A stretch of 64,000 nt of DNA from an uncultured Gammaproteobacteria bacterium (GTDB lineage Bacteria; Pseudomonadota; Gammaproteobacteria; Arenicellales; CAJQKF01): the NCBI GenBank assembly GCA_905478855.1, contig CAJQKF010000080.1, forward strand, positions 1-64,000. Reading direction: 5' to 3'. This document shows positions 17,484 through 27,243 of this stretch, piece by piece. The notes beneath the pieces are model-generated. The model did not search any database and had not been told where the DNA came from. It worked only from the letters and a program-made list of their open reading frames with translations. Made by a program: the position numbers and the translations under genes. How positions within the stretch are numbered: the first letter of the stretch is position 1; each line of letters begins with the position of its first letter.

Positions 17484-20201
17484 GTGAATAAATGGGCACC
17501 GGGGAATCAGATTCGACTCAGATTAGTCCTATTTTGTGGATTTTTTCTGGTTTCGCTTATACCTGTCTCTATTATAGATTTTTGGGTACAACGCTATGCC
17601 CTAAATAACGAATACAATGCAGTTCAGGAAAAACATCTACTGGTAGCGCAGAACCTTACAAATGCCCTCTCTCGATATAGTATCGATGTTGCAGCAGCAT
17701 TCTCGGCGCTTGCTGATGATCCAACGATTGCCACCGGCAATCAGATTCAAGACATCCTATCTACTCTGCACTTCAAATCTATACATCGAGTTAATAGAGG
17801 TACAGGTTTATCGATTCAACTATTTGGTATCAACTCAAATCCTCCTGACGTAGACGAAATTCTAGACGGAACACGTACCGAGGATAATTATGATCGGACT
17901 ATCTTCGGTTCACTTATATTTGACAAACAAGAAAAACCAGCAATACCATTATTTCGTCAAATTGCACACAATGAAATTATGGTCGGAGAATTAGACCCAA
18001 AGTATATTATTGAACTCCAACAAGCTATTTCATTTGGAAATCGCGGACACGCAGCTATTGTTGATCATACGGGACAGGTCATTGCCCATCCGAACAAAGA
18101 TTGGCAAATGAACAAAAAAAATATAGGAGTTGTTGCACCTGTCAAGCAAATGATGGCAGGTAAAACGGGTGTCTCAACGTTTTACTCTCCGGCAATGAAA
18201 GCAGATATGATTGCTGGCTACTCTTTTGTACCTGAGACGGGCTGGGGAGCAATGATTCCGCAACCTATCGCAGAACTCGAAGAGCGTGTTAAGGAGTTTC
18301 GTTATATTTCCAATAGCATTATGGCTGTCAGTATTCTACTGGCAGTTATATTTAGTTTTGTTCTGGCACTATGGTTATCCCGCCCGCTCCGCGCGCTTGC
18401 CGATGCAGCCCGTTCCATAACCTCCGGCAATCCTGTCAAACCGGTAACGTCTCTACCCTCATTAACACCGTCCGAAGTTACAGATGTCGCCGACGCATTC
18501 AACGTTATGATCCATACGATATCAATCAAACAGACAGAAATATCCGCAAATACCGCGATTCTTCAGGCCACCATAAACAACATGGCGGAAGGGGTTGTGT
18601 TGATAGATAATCATCGCAATGTTCAGCTACATAATGAAAAATTTCTAAGCCTTCTAAATATTGAGATTTCAACTCTAAACTCTCACGATTTAGTAACAAC
18701 ACTAACTAAAATAGGCCACCCACAAAAGGATATCAGTAATTTATCCGAATTACTCAACTCGCAGTTAAAGAATGAATTTGCACGCACATCAATGACAGAG
18801 TTCTTCACAGTTGATGATCAAACACTTGAATTCAGATGCGGCGTGTTACCAGATAAATGTATAGTTCTGACCTGTATTGATGTTACGGAACGAAAACACG
18901 CAGAACGCAAAGTTCAATATTTAGCAACCCATGACTCATTAACGCATTTACTAAACCGTCATGCTTTTGATGAGAAATTGGATGATCTGATTAAATTTCA
19001 CACCCACAACGTTACTATTCCATTAATTTATCTTGATCTCGATCTGTTTAAAGAAGTAAATGATTCATTAGGACATGGCTTTGGTGATCAACTATTAATC
19101 GAGGTTGCAGTTAGGCTCAGCAGACTTTGTGGAGAGGAAGAGCTCGTTGCCCGTTTTGGCGGAGATGAATTTGCTTTGTTATTGCAACCAAACAGTGATG
19201 CACATTACGCATCGATAATAGCGAGAAAAATTATCGAGGTGCTCGCGCAGCCGTTCACAATTGATAAACACGAGGTATTCATTCAATCTTCACTAGGAAT
19301 TGTCCTATTTCCAGAGCACGGTGATTCACCAAAAGAGCTTCTTAAAAAAGTAGATTTAGCAATGTATGCAGCAAAGTCTACTCGACGTGGCAGTTTTAAG
19401 TTCTATTCGCCCGATATGGAAATAGCGCTAAATTCACGGAAAGAAAATGAATATAAATTGCGTCAAGGCCTCATAAATAAAGAATTTGTTATTCACTATC
19501 AGCCAATTTTGAATACTCAAACGAATATAGTTGTTGGCGCAGAAGCGCTAATTCGTTGGCAAAGGGATAAAAAACTCCTACTACCAGCAGAGTTTATTCC
19601 TTTCGCAGAGAAAATTGGACTCATCGCACCAATAAGTGAGTGGTGCCTGCAAACCGTAATATCCCAAATAAAAGAAGTGCAATCGCGTCAAACTATTGCC
19701 GTTCCAATTTCTGTAAACTTATCCGCAACTCAGTTTAAAAAAGTCGGTTTAAGCGCGTTAGTTTTTAAACTACTTGATGAATACGAAGTCGATCCAGCCC
19801 TTCTGGTTGTAGAGATAACCGAAAATGTTGCAATTGCAAATGAAAAGATCGTTCTTAAAGAACTAACAAGCCTCTCATCAAAGGGCATTCTTATTGCTAT
19901 GGATGATTTTGGTACTGGGTATTCCAGCTTAAGCCATTTAAAGAGTTTTCCTGTGAATTTCGTTAAAATAGACAAGTCATTTACGTGGAGCATCGGCTCT
20001 AATCGTGATGAGACTCTAATTGTAACGGCCATAATTCAGCTATGTGAACACCTTCAACTAACACCCATAGCTGAAGGTGTGGAAACAATTGAGCAACTTG
20101 AATTTCTTAAGCAGGCGGGTTGTTATTATATTCAAGGCTTTTATTTTCATCCGGCTCTACCCTTCGTCGAATATGAATCACTATTAGAAAAAAGAACGTA
20201 G
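17484..20201 (+). CDS. Cache-HAMP-PAS-GGDEF-EAL c-di-GMP signalling protein
   Basis: A 905-residue membrane sensor: helix 1 (~12-32), a large periplasmic double-Cache-like region (~35-270, including GWGAMIPQP), helix 2 (SIMAVSILLAVIFSFVLALW), a HAMP linker, a PAS-like segment, GGDEF (RFGGDEFALLL) and EAL (VGAEALIRW, ITENVAI, MDDFGTGYSSL, AEGVETIEQ). Both enzymatic motifs are intact, so it could make and degrade c-di-GMP; the RxxD product-inhibition site ahead of GGDEF is absent. It starts with GTG. The next gene, on the same strand 91 bp on, encodes an alpha-barrel protein that may act on polysaccharide. Confidence 0.93.
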   Translation: MNKWAPGNQIRLRLVLFCGFFLVSLIPVSIIDFWVQRYALNNEYNAVQEKHLLVAQNLTNALSRYSIDVAAAFSALADDPTIATGNQIQDILSTLHFKSIHRVNRGTGLSIQLFGINSNPPDVDEILDGTRTEDNYDRTIFGSLIFDKQEKPAIPLFRQIAHNEIMVGELDPKYIIELQQAISFGNRGHAAIVDHTGQVIAHPNKDWQMNKKNIGVVAPVKQMMAGKTGVSTFYSPAMKADMIAGYSFVPETGWGAMIPQPIAELEERVKEFRYISNSIMAVSILLAVIFSFVLALWLSRPLRALADAARSITSGNPVKPVTSLPSLTPSEVTDVADAFNVMIHTISIKQTEISANTAILQATINNMAEGVVLIDNHRNVQLHNEKFLSLLNIEISTLNSHDLVTTLTKIGHPQKDISNLSELLNSQLKNEFARTSMTEFFTVDDQTLEFRCGVLPDKCIVLTCIDVTERKHAERKVQYLATHDSLTHLLNRHAFDEKLDDLIKFHTHNVTIPLIYLDLDLFKEVNDSLGHGFGDQLLIEVAVRLSRLCGEEELVARFGGDEFALLLQPNSDAHYASIIARKIIEVLAQPFTIDKHEVFIQSSLGIVLFPEHGDSPKELLKKVDLAMYAAKSTRRGSFKFYSPDMEIALNSRKENEYKLRQGLINKEFVIHYQPILNTQTNIVVGAEALIRWQRDKKLLLPAEFIPFAEKIGLIAPISEWCLQTVISQIKEVQSRQTIAVPISVNLSATQFKKVGLSALVFKLLDEYEVDPALLVVEITENVAIANEKIVLKELTSLSSKGILIAMDDFGTGYSSLSHLKSFPVNFVKIDKSFTWSIGSNRDETLIVTAIIQLCEHLQLTPIAEGVETIEQLEFLKQAGCYYIQGFYFHPALPFVEYESLLEKRT

Positions 20202-20292
20202 TTTGATCAGACTAAGTGAACGATTTCGACAAAAAGATTTTCGGAAATATTATTATCTCAATAATTACGAATAACACCACACCCTTGTTTTT

Positions 20293-21507
20293 ATGCTAGA
20301 CGGATTGAATGCGTTGGAGTCAAAATCGAATAAAGTATTACAGGAAGTTTTGGCCTGGAGTAAAAATCAACAATATCGTGGTTACAATAAACACGACGGT
20401 TTAAACAGCCCCTTGCTTAAGCTTTTCATGGGATGGGCAAAATGGCCTCGTATCATTGCGATCCAAACGGTGATGCGTTTTCCTTTAAACTTACGTCCAT
20501 TATTGCTGGCACCTAAAACCTATAATCCGAAAGGCCTCGCTTTATTTATACAGGCTCTTTTAACTCGCTATGAATCCACAGGAAATTCTGACGATCTTCA
20601 TGAGGCAATTCAACTTCTCAACAATTTAGATAGACTCCGATCTCCAGGAACCTTTTCTGGTGCATGCTGGGGATACCACTATCCTTGGCAGGACCTTGGT
20701 TTTTTCGCCCCAAAAAATACACCAAATGCGGTAGTAACCTGTTTCGTTTGTGAGGCATTTCTGACCGCCTACCGAATCACTAAAAAGAAAGAGTATTTGC
20801 AGATTGTAGAAAGTGCGAGCCAATTTCTGTTAAACGATTTAACCATACTGAAAGATCAACCAGACGAGCTTTGCTTGGGCTATATGCCGATGCCAATGAC
20901 CATGCGTGTAATGGATGTCAGCATCTTGATCGGCAGCGTCCTGTCCGGTCTCATCCATCATGGATCGATAGAAACTCGTAATAACAGTACTACAAAGCGT
21001 TTGGTAACCTACGTCGTTAACCAACAAACTACAGACGGCGCATGGTTCTACACTGATCCACCAAGTGACTCCCACATAACACACGATAATTACCATACGG
21101 GTTTTATTTTGGACGCACTATGGCGTTACATGCACCGGACAGGGGATCACTCATTTCAGGATTCGTACGATAAGGGTTTAGCCTTTTATGCCGAAAAATT
21201 ATTTAACCAAGATGGGTCACCTAGATGGATGCACGACACCGATTTTCCTCACGATATTCATGGAGCAGCGCAAGGCATCCTCACTTTTTCACGCCATTCG
21301 AGCCATGCACCGCTTGTTGAGAAAATACTCAATTGGAGTCTTGAGCACATGTACTCAAGAACTGGACGGTTTAGCTATCAACAAGGTCGATACTTTACAA
21401 AGCGATTTACCTTATTACGCTGGTGTAATGGCTGGATGAGTTACGCTCTCGCAGAGTATGCTAAAAACTCACCGAAACATAATCAACAAATTATTGCCAA
21501 TGATTAA
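20293..21507 (+). CDS. Predicted alpha/alpha-barrel protein, possibly polysaccharide-related
   Basis: A 404-residue soluble protein with repeated helical hairpins containing aromatic and Gly-rich turns (ACWGYHYPWQDLGFF, NQQTTDGAWFYTDPP, HDNYHTGFILDALWRY, RFSYQQGRYFTKRF). The pattern resembles six-hairpin glycosidases, glucuronyl epimerase-like and terpenoid-cyclase-like toroids; similar proteins occur in exopolysaccharide clusters. I do not recognise the exact family and see no signal peptide. It follows the Cache-GGDEF-EAL gene by 91 bp, so co-transcription is possible. Its end overlaps the convergent M48 peptidase gene by 4 bp. Confidence 0.7.
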   Translation: MLDGLNALESKSNKVLQEVLAWSKNQQYRGYNKHDGLNSPLLKLFMGWAKWPRIIAIQTVMRFPLNLRPLLLAPKTYNPKGLALFIQALLTRYESTGNSDDLHEAIQLLNNLDRLRSPGTFSGACWGYHYPWQDLGFFAPKNTPNAVVTCFVCEAFLTAYRITKKKEYLQIVESASQFLLNDLTILKDQPDELCLGYMPMPMTMRVMDVSILIGSVLSGLIHHGSIETRNNSTTKRLVTYVVNQQTTDGAWFYTDPPSDSHITHDNYHTGFILDALWRYMHRTGDHSFQDSYDKGLAFYAEKLFNQDGSPRWMHDTDFPHDIHGAAQGILTFSRHSSHAPLVEKILNWSLEHMYSRTGRFSYQQGRYFTKRFTLLRWCNGWMSYALAEYAKNSPKHNQQIIAND

Positions 21508-22313
21508 AGATCAATTGGATATCGGGGGTGATGTATCCCTGGCTGATAATACCCAATCATCCTCGCCTCCATTGCACGAAGTGTCTGCTGCCGCTTTTGT
21601 GAAGATGGATGTGTACTCAGAAACTGCGGTGGACCGTTTCCACCAACCGAACCCATTTTTTGCCATAGTGTTGCAGCAGCGGAAGGATCATATCCAGCCG
21701 AAGCCGCCAAACGCATGCCGATTTCGTCTGCTTCACGCTCAGCTGTTCGACTATTCGGCAGAGTTACTGCGAGAGTCGCTGCAACAGAAGCGGCTGCAGC
21801 ACTACCAGGCTTATCCGATATAATTGAAATGGCCAAAACACCGAGGCTACCGGCTAAAGCTACAGACATTTTCTCCGCTGTATGATTGGCTAGCGCATGT
21901 GCGATTTCATGGCCGATGACCTGCGCCAACTCATCATTAGTTGGTTGGATTTGATCAATAAGGCCAGTATAAAGCGCCATTTTTCCACCTGCCATACACC
22001 ATGCATTGATGGTTTCAGGAGACTCGATAATTCGAATAGACCACTGCCAATCTGCTGTATCCGGCCGCAATCTAACCGCCTCATGGACCAATCGTTCGGT
22101 TATACGTTTCACCCGACGGTTTAAAGAAGGATTTCGATTTAGCTTGCCTTGTTGTTCCAGCGGTTCCATTACTTGAACATAGGCTAAAGCCGATTCGGAG
22201 ATTGCTTGCTGCTCAGAAACGAGCATCAATTGTCTTCGCCCAGTAGGGCTAGTTACACACGATGCCATCACAACAGAAATAACAACAACAAATAATATTT
22301 TATAAAAGCGCAT
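21504..22313 (-). CDS. M48-family metallopeptidase lipoprotein (LoiP-like)
   Basis: A 269-residue envelope protease. The N-terminus has a lipoprotein signal with lipobox VMASC (Cys19), so it should be anchored in the membrane facing the periplasm. The zinc site is complete: HEIAHALANH, with the third ligand in AEREADEIG. GKMALYTGLIDQIQPTNDEL and FLSTHPSSQKR are family hallmarks. Length fits LoiP/YcaL-like quality-control peptidases, which cut misfolded outer-membrane proteins. It is monocistronic and convergent with the alpha-barrel gene (4-bp overlap). Confidence 0.9.
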   Translation of the reverse strand: MRFYKILFVVVISVVMASCVTSPTGRRQLMLVSEQQAISESALAYVQVMEPLEQQGKLNRNPSLNRRVKRITERLVHEAVRLRPDTADWQWSIRIIESPETINAWCMAGGKMALYTGLIDQIQPTNDELAQVIGHEIAHALANHTAEKMSVALAGSLGVLAISIISDKPGSAAAASVAATLAVTLPNSRTAEREADEIGMRLAASAGYDPSAAATLWQKMGSVGGNGPPQFLSTHPSSQKRQQTLRAMEARMIGYYQPGIHHPRYPIDL

Positions 22314-22476
22314 AGTAATTTTTGGAGAGAATGTGTGTCCAGTCTATCGGCTTTTCTTATTCTCCGTCAAAATGAATTTTACTTACTAACAAATCACATG
22401 AGCGATTCCAGAAACAACCCAGTCACGAAAAAGACGTATCGTCGAATCTACCCCATAGATCGATACTCTCGTAAAG

Positions 22477-23997
22477 TCAGGCCTTTGGAAACCTTGCGCG
22501 CTTCTCCAGTTCATAAATAGGCATCGTGTTTCGAATATACGTTTCCGCAGCGTTTTCCTTAGGCTGGTAATCCCAACTTAAGAGTTGATCACTCATCACA
22601 TTTTTCAAAAACTTACGACGACGCTGACTTTCCATCACTCGTTCAGTTAACGCTTCCCGATCATAGTTTTTCCTAATATCTGCAATCTTTTTAGCCAATT
22701 CCTCTCTGCAATGATCACTATCAGCTAGATTGCGTAACTCCAAGGGATCATTGGCTAAATTGTAATATTGCACTGGATCATTATGGGAATAAATTAATTT
22801 ATGTTCGTTTGAGCGGTTCATAAATACAGGAGTATTGGTTCCTTCAGCAAAATACTCGCCAATAACTTCATCGTGCTCGGTTCCTCCAGACAGATGGGGA
22901 ACAAGGGATCGACCTTCGATCGGTGTGGCAAATTTACCAAATTCTCCATCCCCGGCAATATCAGCGAACGTAGGTAGAATATCGACTAACGATACAGCGG
23001 ACTTCACCCGTCGCGGACTCAACATCTTTGGCGCATGAACAATTAGCGGAACTCGCGCTGAGTTTTCCAGAAAGGACATTTTAAACCACATTCCCCGTTC
23101 ACCTAGCATATCCCCATGATCTGAAGTGAACACAACGATGGTGTTGTCTGCAAAACCCGACTCATCCAGTGCACCCAGTAAAGACTTAACCTTATCATCA
23201 ATGGCAGAAATGGAGCCGTAGTAAGCATGACGGGCGTTTCGAACGGTATCCTCATCCAGTTCTGCATCACTTGCACCATAGCCATAACGAAGCCGAGCAG
23301 ATAACGGATCTTCATTTATTTCCGCAAGGGACACTTTTGGCAAATCTATATCGTCATGTTCGTATAGGTCCCAATGCCCCTTTCTGCAAAGATAGGGATC
23401 GTGCGGCTGAATCATGGAGACAGTCATCATAAAAGGTTGGTCGGTATCATCACGCGCGCGCTCAAACATAAAACGACGCGCCTTGAATACCGCTTCGTCG
23501 TCATAATCCATATACATTGACCGAACGCACGGTCCAGCTTTTGTTACCACTTCCATATTGTGGAACCAATCAAGTCGCTCATCAAAACGATCCCACTCTG
23601 GATGCCAGGTGAAATCTGCAGGGTATACATCTGTGGTTAATCGCTCACCGAATCCGTGCAATTGATCCGGCCCAACAAAATGCATTTTTCCACTTAGACA
23701 GGTGTGATAACCCACAGACTGAAGATAGTGAGCAAAAGTTGGCACTTCCGATGAGAACTCAACGGCGTTATCCCATGCAGCTATTTTTGATGGTAGACGT
23801 CCACTCATCATTACAAACCGCGATGGTGCGCATAAAGGTGAATTTGTGTATGCTGAATCAAACACCACACCCTCATTGGCAAGTCGATCGATTGCTGGGG
23901 TTTTGACTAGCGGATGTCCGTAACTCGACAAAAACTGTGGAGCTAGCTGATCGGCCATGATCAACAAGATATTAGGCTGACGGCTGGTTGCGCTCAT
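22477..23997 (-). CDS. Choline-sulfatase-like sulfatase (copy 1)
   Basis: A 506-residue type I sulfatase. Cys56 in PLCAPSRF is the formylglycine-forming residue of the CxPSR signature; ILLIMADQLAPQFLSSYG carries the metal-binding aspartate, and SDHGDMLGERGMWFK and GKMHFVGPDQLHGFGERL match choline sulfatase (BetC) closely. The C-terminal MSDQLLSWDYQP is also BetC-like. No signal peptide, so cytoplasmic, consistent with hydrolysis of imported choline-O-sulfate to choline and sulfate. It is divergent from the DDAH gene by 206 bp and about half of its motif segments are shared with a second sulfatase at 25080. Related sulfate esters are possible substrates. Confidence 0.88.
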   Translation of the reverse strand: MSATSRQPNILLIMADQLAPQFLSSYGHPLVKTPAIDRLANEGVVFDSAYTNSPLCAPSRFVMMSGRLPSKIAAWDNAVEFSSEVPTFAHYLQSVGYHTCLSGKMHFVGPDQLHGFGERLTTDVYPADFTWHPEWDRFDERLDWFHNMEVVTKAGPCVRSMYMDYDDEAVFKARRFMFERARDDTDQPFMMTVSMIQPHDPYLCRKGHWDLYEHDDIDLPKVSLAEINEDPLSARLRYGYGASDAELDEDTVRNARHAYYGSISAIDDKVKSLLGALDESGFADNTIVVFTSDHGDMLGERGMWFKMSFLENSARVPLIVHAPKMLSPRRVKSAVSLVDILPTFADIAGDGEFGKFATPIEGRSLVPHLSGGTEHDEVIGEYFAEGTNTPVFMNRSNEHKLIYSHNDPVQYYNLANDPLELRNLADSDHCREELAKKIADIRKNYDREALTERVMESQRRRKFLKNVMSDQLLSWDYQPKENAAETYIRNTMPIYELEKRARFPKA

Positions 23998-24203
23998 TTG
24001 CTTCCTCGTTTATTAATAATGGCGGATCGTCAAAACCGGAAAAATATATACAGAGTTTCGCATCAGAACTTAACGCTAAACGGCATTTTTCACAGCATTC
24101 GTATTTATGAATGAAACGATCATTTGGTCAAAACATAAAATATAGTTTATATTGCGAAGCATAAATAAGATATTCCCCAAGCGATACAACACACGGTATA
24201 ACT
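23998..24203. promoter_or_regulatory. Divergent promoter region between sulfatase 1 and DDAH
   Basis: A plus-strand sigma70-like pair is visible: TTGGTC at 24124-24129 and TATATT at 24148-24153, with 18-bp spacing, about 50 bp before the DDAH start. Both boxes match four of six consensus positions. The opposing sulfatase must be expressed from the same region, so joint control of the two arms is likely. No operator could be identified. Confidence 0.35.
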
Positions 24204-24965
24204 ATGTTCAAAAATGCAATTGTTCGAAAGCCTTGTCCCAGCATGGTTAGTGGGTTGCGTGATCAGGATAATGGAGACCCTGATTTTGAACGTGCGGTAA
24301 AACAACACTCAGACTACTGCGATGCTCTACGTCAATGCGGTCTAGAAGTTACTGAACTAGAATCTATGAATCAATTTCCCGATTCCGTGTTCATAGAAGA
24401 TAACGCTGTTTTAACCCGAAAATGTGCCATTGTGGCTCGGCCCGGTGCCGACAGTCGTCGCAACGAAACCGAGGGCCTCGCTGAAATGCTTTCTTGCCTT
24501 TATGAATCAGTCTACGAAATAACGGCTCCAGGAACGCTAGATGGTGGTGATGTAATGATGGTCGGCGATTATTATTATATCGGTCTTTCAGAACGAACTA
24601 ATGCAGAGGGTGCGCGCCAGTTTATCGAATTTTTAAAACAACATGATATGGACGGAGACACCATTCAACTTGAAGCCGGGTTGCACTTAAAATCAAGTGT
24701 ATCCTATCTCGAACACAACCAAATCGTTGTAACCGAACCATTAACCAACCATGCCCTTCTATCTGAATTCAAGAAAATCATTATAGAATCGGAAGAGGCC
24801 TACGCCGCGAATAGCGTATGGATCAATGACAATATTTTAGTTCCCAGCGGATTTCCTCAAAGCGCCTCGGCCATATCAGAATCCGGATTATCAATAGTAG
24901 AGCTCGATACTAGTGAATTTCGAAAACTCGATGGAGGTCTTAGTTGCCTATCATTACGTTTTTAA
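24204..24965 (+). CDS. Dimethylarginine dimethylaminohydrolase-like protein (DDAH)
   Basis: A 253-residue protein of the guanidino-group-modifying superfamily (beta/alpha propeller). Active-site residues are in place: Asp60/Asp66 region FPDSVFIED, LDGGDVM at 112-118, His161 in AGLHLKSSVSYL and nucleophile Cys248 in DGGLSCLSLRF at the C-terminus. Length and C-terminal Cys fit DDAH, which releases dimethylamine or methylamine from methylated arginines to give citrulline. Arginine-deiminase-type enzymes are longer. It lies between two choline-sulfatase-like genes and shares strand with the second, 114 bp downstream. Confidence 0.87.
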   Translation: MFKNAIVRKPCPSMVSGLRDQDNGDPDFERAVKQHSDYCDALRQCGLEVTELESMNQFPDSVFIEDNAVLTRKCAIVARPGADSRRNETEGLAEMLSCLYESVYEITAPGTLDGGDVMMVGDYYYIGLSERTNAEGARQFIEFLKQHDMDGDTIQLEAGLHLKSSVSYLEHNQIVVTEPLTNHALLSEFKKIIIESEEAYAANSVWINDNILVPSGFPQSASAISESGLSIVELDTSEFRKLDGGLSCLSLRF

Positions 24966-25079
24966 GGATATAGTTAACCGAATATCCAAAATTGATATAA
25001 GCCAGCAACCTTCTTAGAAAACATCATTGCGGCTTAACCAAACAAAGCTCTACACCCTCAATAATAATCTGGAGTTTCG

Positions 25080-26612
25080 ATGACAACTGCCCAACCGAAC
25101 ATACTATTTATTCAATGCGATCAGTTAACTGCGCGGTTTTTAGGCGCCTATGGAAACCCGCTTGCAAAAACTCCATTTATTGATCAACTCGGGAAACAGG
25201 GAACCGTATTTGAAAGTGCCTATACAAATTTCCCCTTATGCGCGCCTTCCCGCTTTTCAATGTTATCCGGCATGTTAGCCTCACGCATAGGCGCTTATGA
25301 TAACGGGGCTGAGTTCCCATCAAGTATTCCTACCATGGCTCATTATATGCGCTCCCTAGGGTATCAAACATCATTGATAGGGAAAATGCATTTTGTAGGG
25401 AGTGATCAACTACACGGATTCGAAGAGCGACTCACCACAGATATCTACCCTGCAGATTTCAATTGGACCGGTGATTGGACCGAAGTAACACCCAAATTTT
25501 CCAACGATCCACGCACTTTCTCTCAGGCCGGTGTTTGTGCGCGAAACGTGCAACTCGATTATGATGAAGAAGTAAGTCACCGCGCCTGTCGCAAGCTCTA
25601 TGATTTAGCGCGTAAAGAAGATCCTCGACCGTTTTTTAGTTTGGTGTCATTCACACACCCCCATGATCCATACCAATGCACTCAAGAGTATTGGGATAGA
25701 TATGATCACAGTGAGATTGACATGCCGATAACCGGCAGAATTGCAGATGATGAACTTGATCCCTACAGTATACGCTTACGTAAACTAAGCGGACTTGATC
25801 GGTACGCGGCAACCGATTCGGAAATTAGACGTGCACGCCATGCTTACTATGGTTCGATAAGTTTTCTTGATGATCAAATCGGAAAGTTATTAAGTGTGCT
25901 TAAAACCACTGGTCTAGACACCAATACAGCAATCGTTTTTACCACAGACCATGGTGACAACATGGGCGAACGTGGACTCTGGTACAAAAAGAATTTTTAT
26001 GAAGACTCGTGCCGTGTTCCACTCATAGTAAGTGTTCCCGGAATACCTCCAAGCAGACAATTAACATCTGTTTCTCTAGTCGACTTATTGCCAACACTTG
26101 TTGCGATCACAAAAACTGAAGCCGAAAAAGTTCTAGTCGAAAAATCTGACGGCAAAAACTTGCTACCTTTAATGTCTGGACGAGAAGAACAACGTACAGT
26201 TTTTTCAGAGATTCTTGCAGAAGGAGCCAGCTCTCCATTAATTATGATTCGTAAGGGCAACCTGAAATATATTTATAGTGGATGCGACCCCGAACTTTTA
26301 TATAACCTGCAAGACGATCCATATGAACTCAATAACGTTGCGCAGACACTGGAAAATTCAAGTGTTGTCGAAGCATTTCGCGCCCAAATACATACACGTT
26401 GGGATATAAATAACCTAACCAAAGACATCCTCTTGAGCCAAAAACGACGTCTTTTTCTTCGAGAAACTCTCTCTATAGGCACACGTATTGAATGGGACTA
26501 TGAACCTCACGATCAAGCGGCTGAACGTTGTTTACGAGGGGGAGGCGTGTATAACAATTGGGCATACGATGATGTTCTTGATCTGGACAATACCATAGGA
26601 CTCGATGAATAA
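25080..26612 (+). CDS. Choline-sulfatase-like sulfatase (copy 2)
   Basis: A 510-residue type I sulfatase paralogous to the one at 22477. Cys54 in PLCAPSRF is the formylglycine residue; ILFIQCDQLTARFLGAYG replaces the usual D-Q opening, DHGDNMGERGLWYKK provides the second metal site and GKMHFVGSDQLHGFEERL is BetC-like. The C-terminus (RIEWDYEPHDQAAERC) aligns with the paralogue but is longer. No signal peptide. It overlaps the following GST gene by 8 bp, indicating coupling. Divergence between the two copies suggests different sulfate-ester substrates; that is inference. Confidence 0.87.
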   Translation: MTTAQPNILFIQCDQLTARFLGAYGNPLAKTPFIDQLGKQGTVFESAYTNFPLCAPSRFSMLSGMLASRIGAYDNGAEFPSSIPTMAHYMRSLGYQTSLIGKMHFVGSDQLHGFEERLTTDIYPADFNWTGDWTEVTPKFSNDPRTFSQAGVCARNVQLDYDEEVSHRACRKLYDLARKEDPRPFFSLVSFTHPHDPYQCTQEYWDRYDHSEIDMPITGRIADDELDPYSIRLRKLSGLDRYAATDSEIRRARHAYYGSISFLDDQIGKLLSVLKTTGLDTNTAIVFTTDHGDNMGERGLWYKKNFYEDSCRVPLIVSVPGIPPSRQLTSVSLVDLLPTLVAITKTEAEKVLVEKSDGKNLLPLMSGREEQRTVFSEILAEGASSPLIMIRKGNLKYIYSGCDPELLYNLQDDPYELNNVAQTLENSSVVEAFRAQIHTRWDINNLTKDILLSQKRRLFLRETLSIGTRIEWDYEPHDQAAERCLRGGGVYNNWAYDDVLDLDNTIGLDE

Positions 26613-27243
26613 ACCCCTGTATCCGGTACTATATTCCTTCAGACGTTGCCCTTATGCGATGCGCGCAAGACTCGCTATCGCCAGCGCAGGAATTCGCTGT
26701 GAACTACGCGAAATTATTCTTAAGGATAAGGCCCTCGAATTTTTGAGCGCCTCACCAAAAGGCACCGTTCCCGTGTTGGTGAACCATAATCTGGTCATAG
26801 AAGAAAGTATCGAGATTATGCAATGGGCTCTCAAACAAAATGACCCTGAGCTATGGCTAGACATACCACCTGAAGAAAAATTACTTATTGACCAGGCAGA
26901 TCAAGAATTTAAATCCGCGCTAGATCGATATAAATATTCAAATCGGTTTGATAAAGTTGAGACCAGCACAGAACGTTCTATCTGTTTCTCCTTCCTTGAA
27001 AAACTAGAGGATAAACTACAAAAGCAACATTATTTAGCTGGAAGTGGATTCAAAATAACAGATGCCGCGATTGTGGTCTTCGTACGGCAATTCGCCTTTG
27101 TAGACAAAGACTGGTTCGATCTACAGCCAATTCCTAATGTGCAACGATGGCTCGACAAGTTTTTACATTCCGAGCGTTTTACTACCATGATGGCTAAATA
27201 CCAAAAATGGGTAAGTGATGCCCTGCCCGTGTACTTCCCCTAA
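26605..27243 (+). CDS. Glutathione S-transferase family protein
   Basis: A 212-residue protein: N-terminal thioredoxin-like domain with a YSFRRCPYAMRAR active-site region (Cys-Pro-Tyr-Ala), GTVPVLV cis-proline loop and ESIEIMQWAL for the glutathione gamma-glutamyl contact; a helical C-terminal domain follows. The CPYA motif suggests an omega- or beta-like enzyme able to do thiol transfer, not only conjugation. It overlaps the upstream sulfatase by 8 bp and ends the DDAH/sulfatase/GST plus-strand set. Its substrate is unknown. Confidence 0.87.
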   Translation: MNKPLYPVLYSFRRCPYAMRARLAIASAGIRCELREIILKDKALEFLSASPKGTVPVLVNHNLVIEESIEIMQWALKQNDPELWLDIPPEEKLLIDQADQEFKSALDRYKYSNRFDKVETSTERSICFSFLEKLEDKLQKQHYLAGSGFKITDAAIVVFVRQFAFVDKDWFDLQPIPNVQRWLDKFLHSERFTTMMAKYQKWVSDALPVYFP

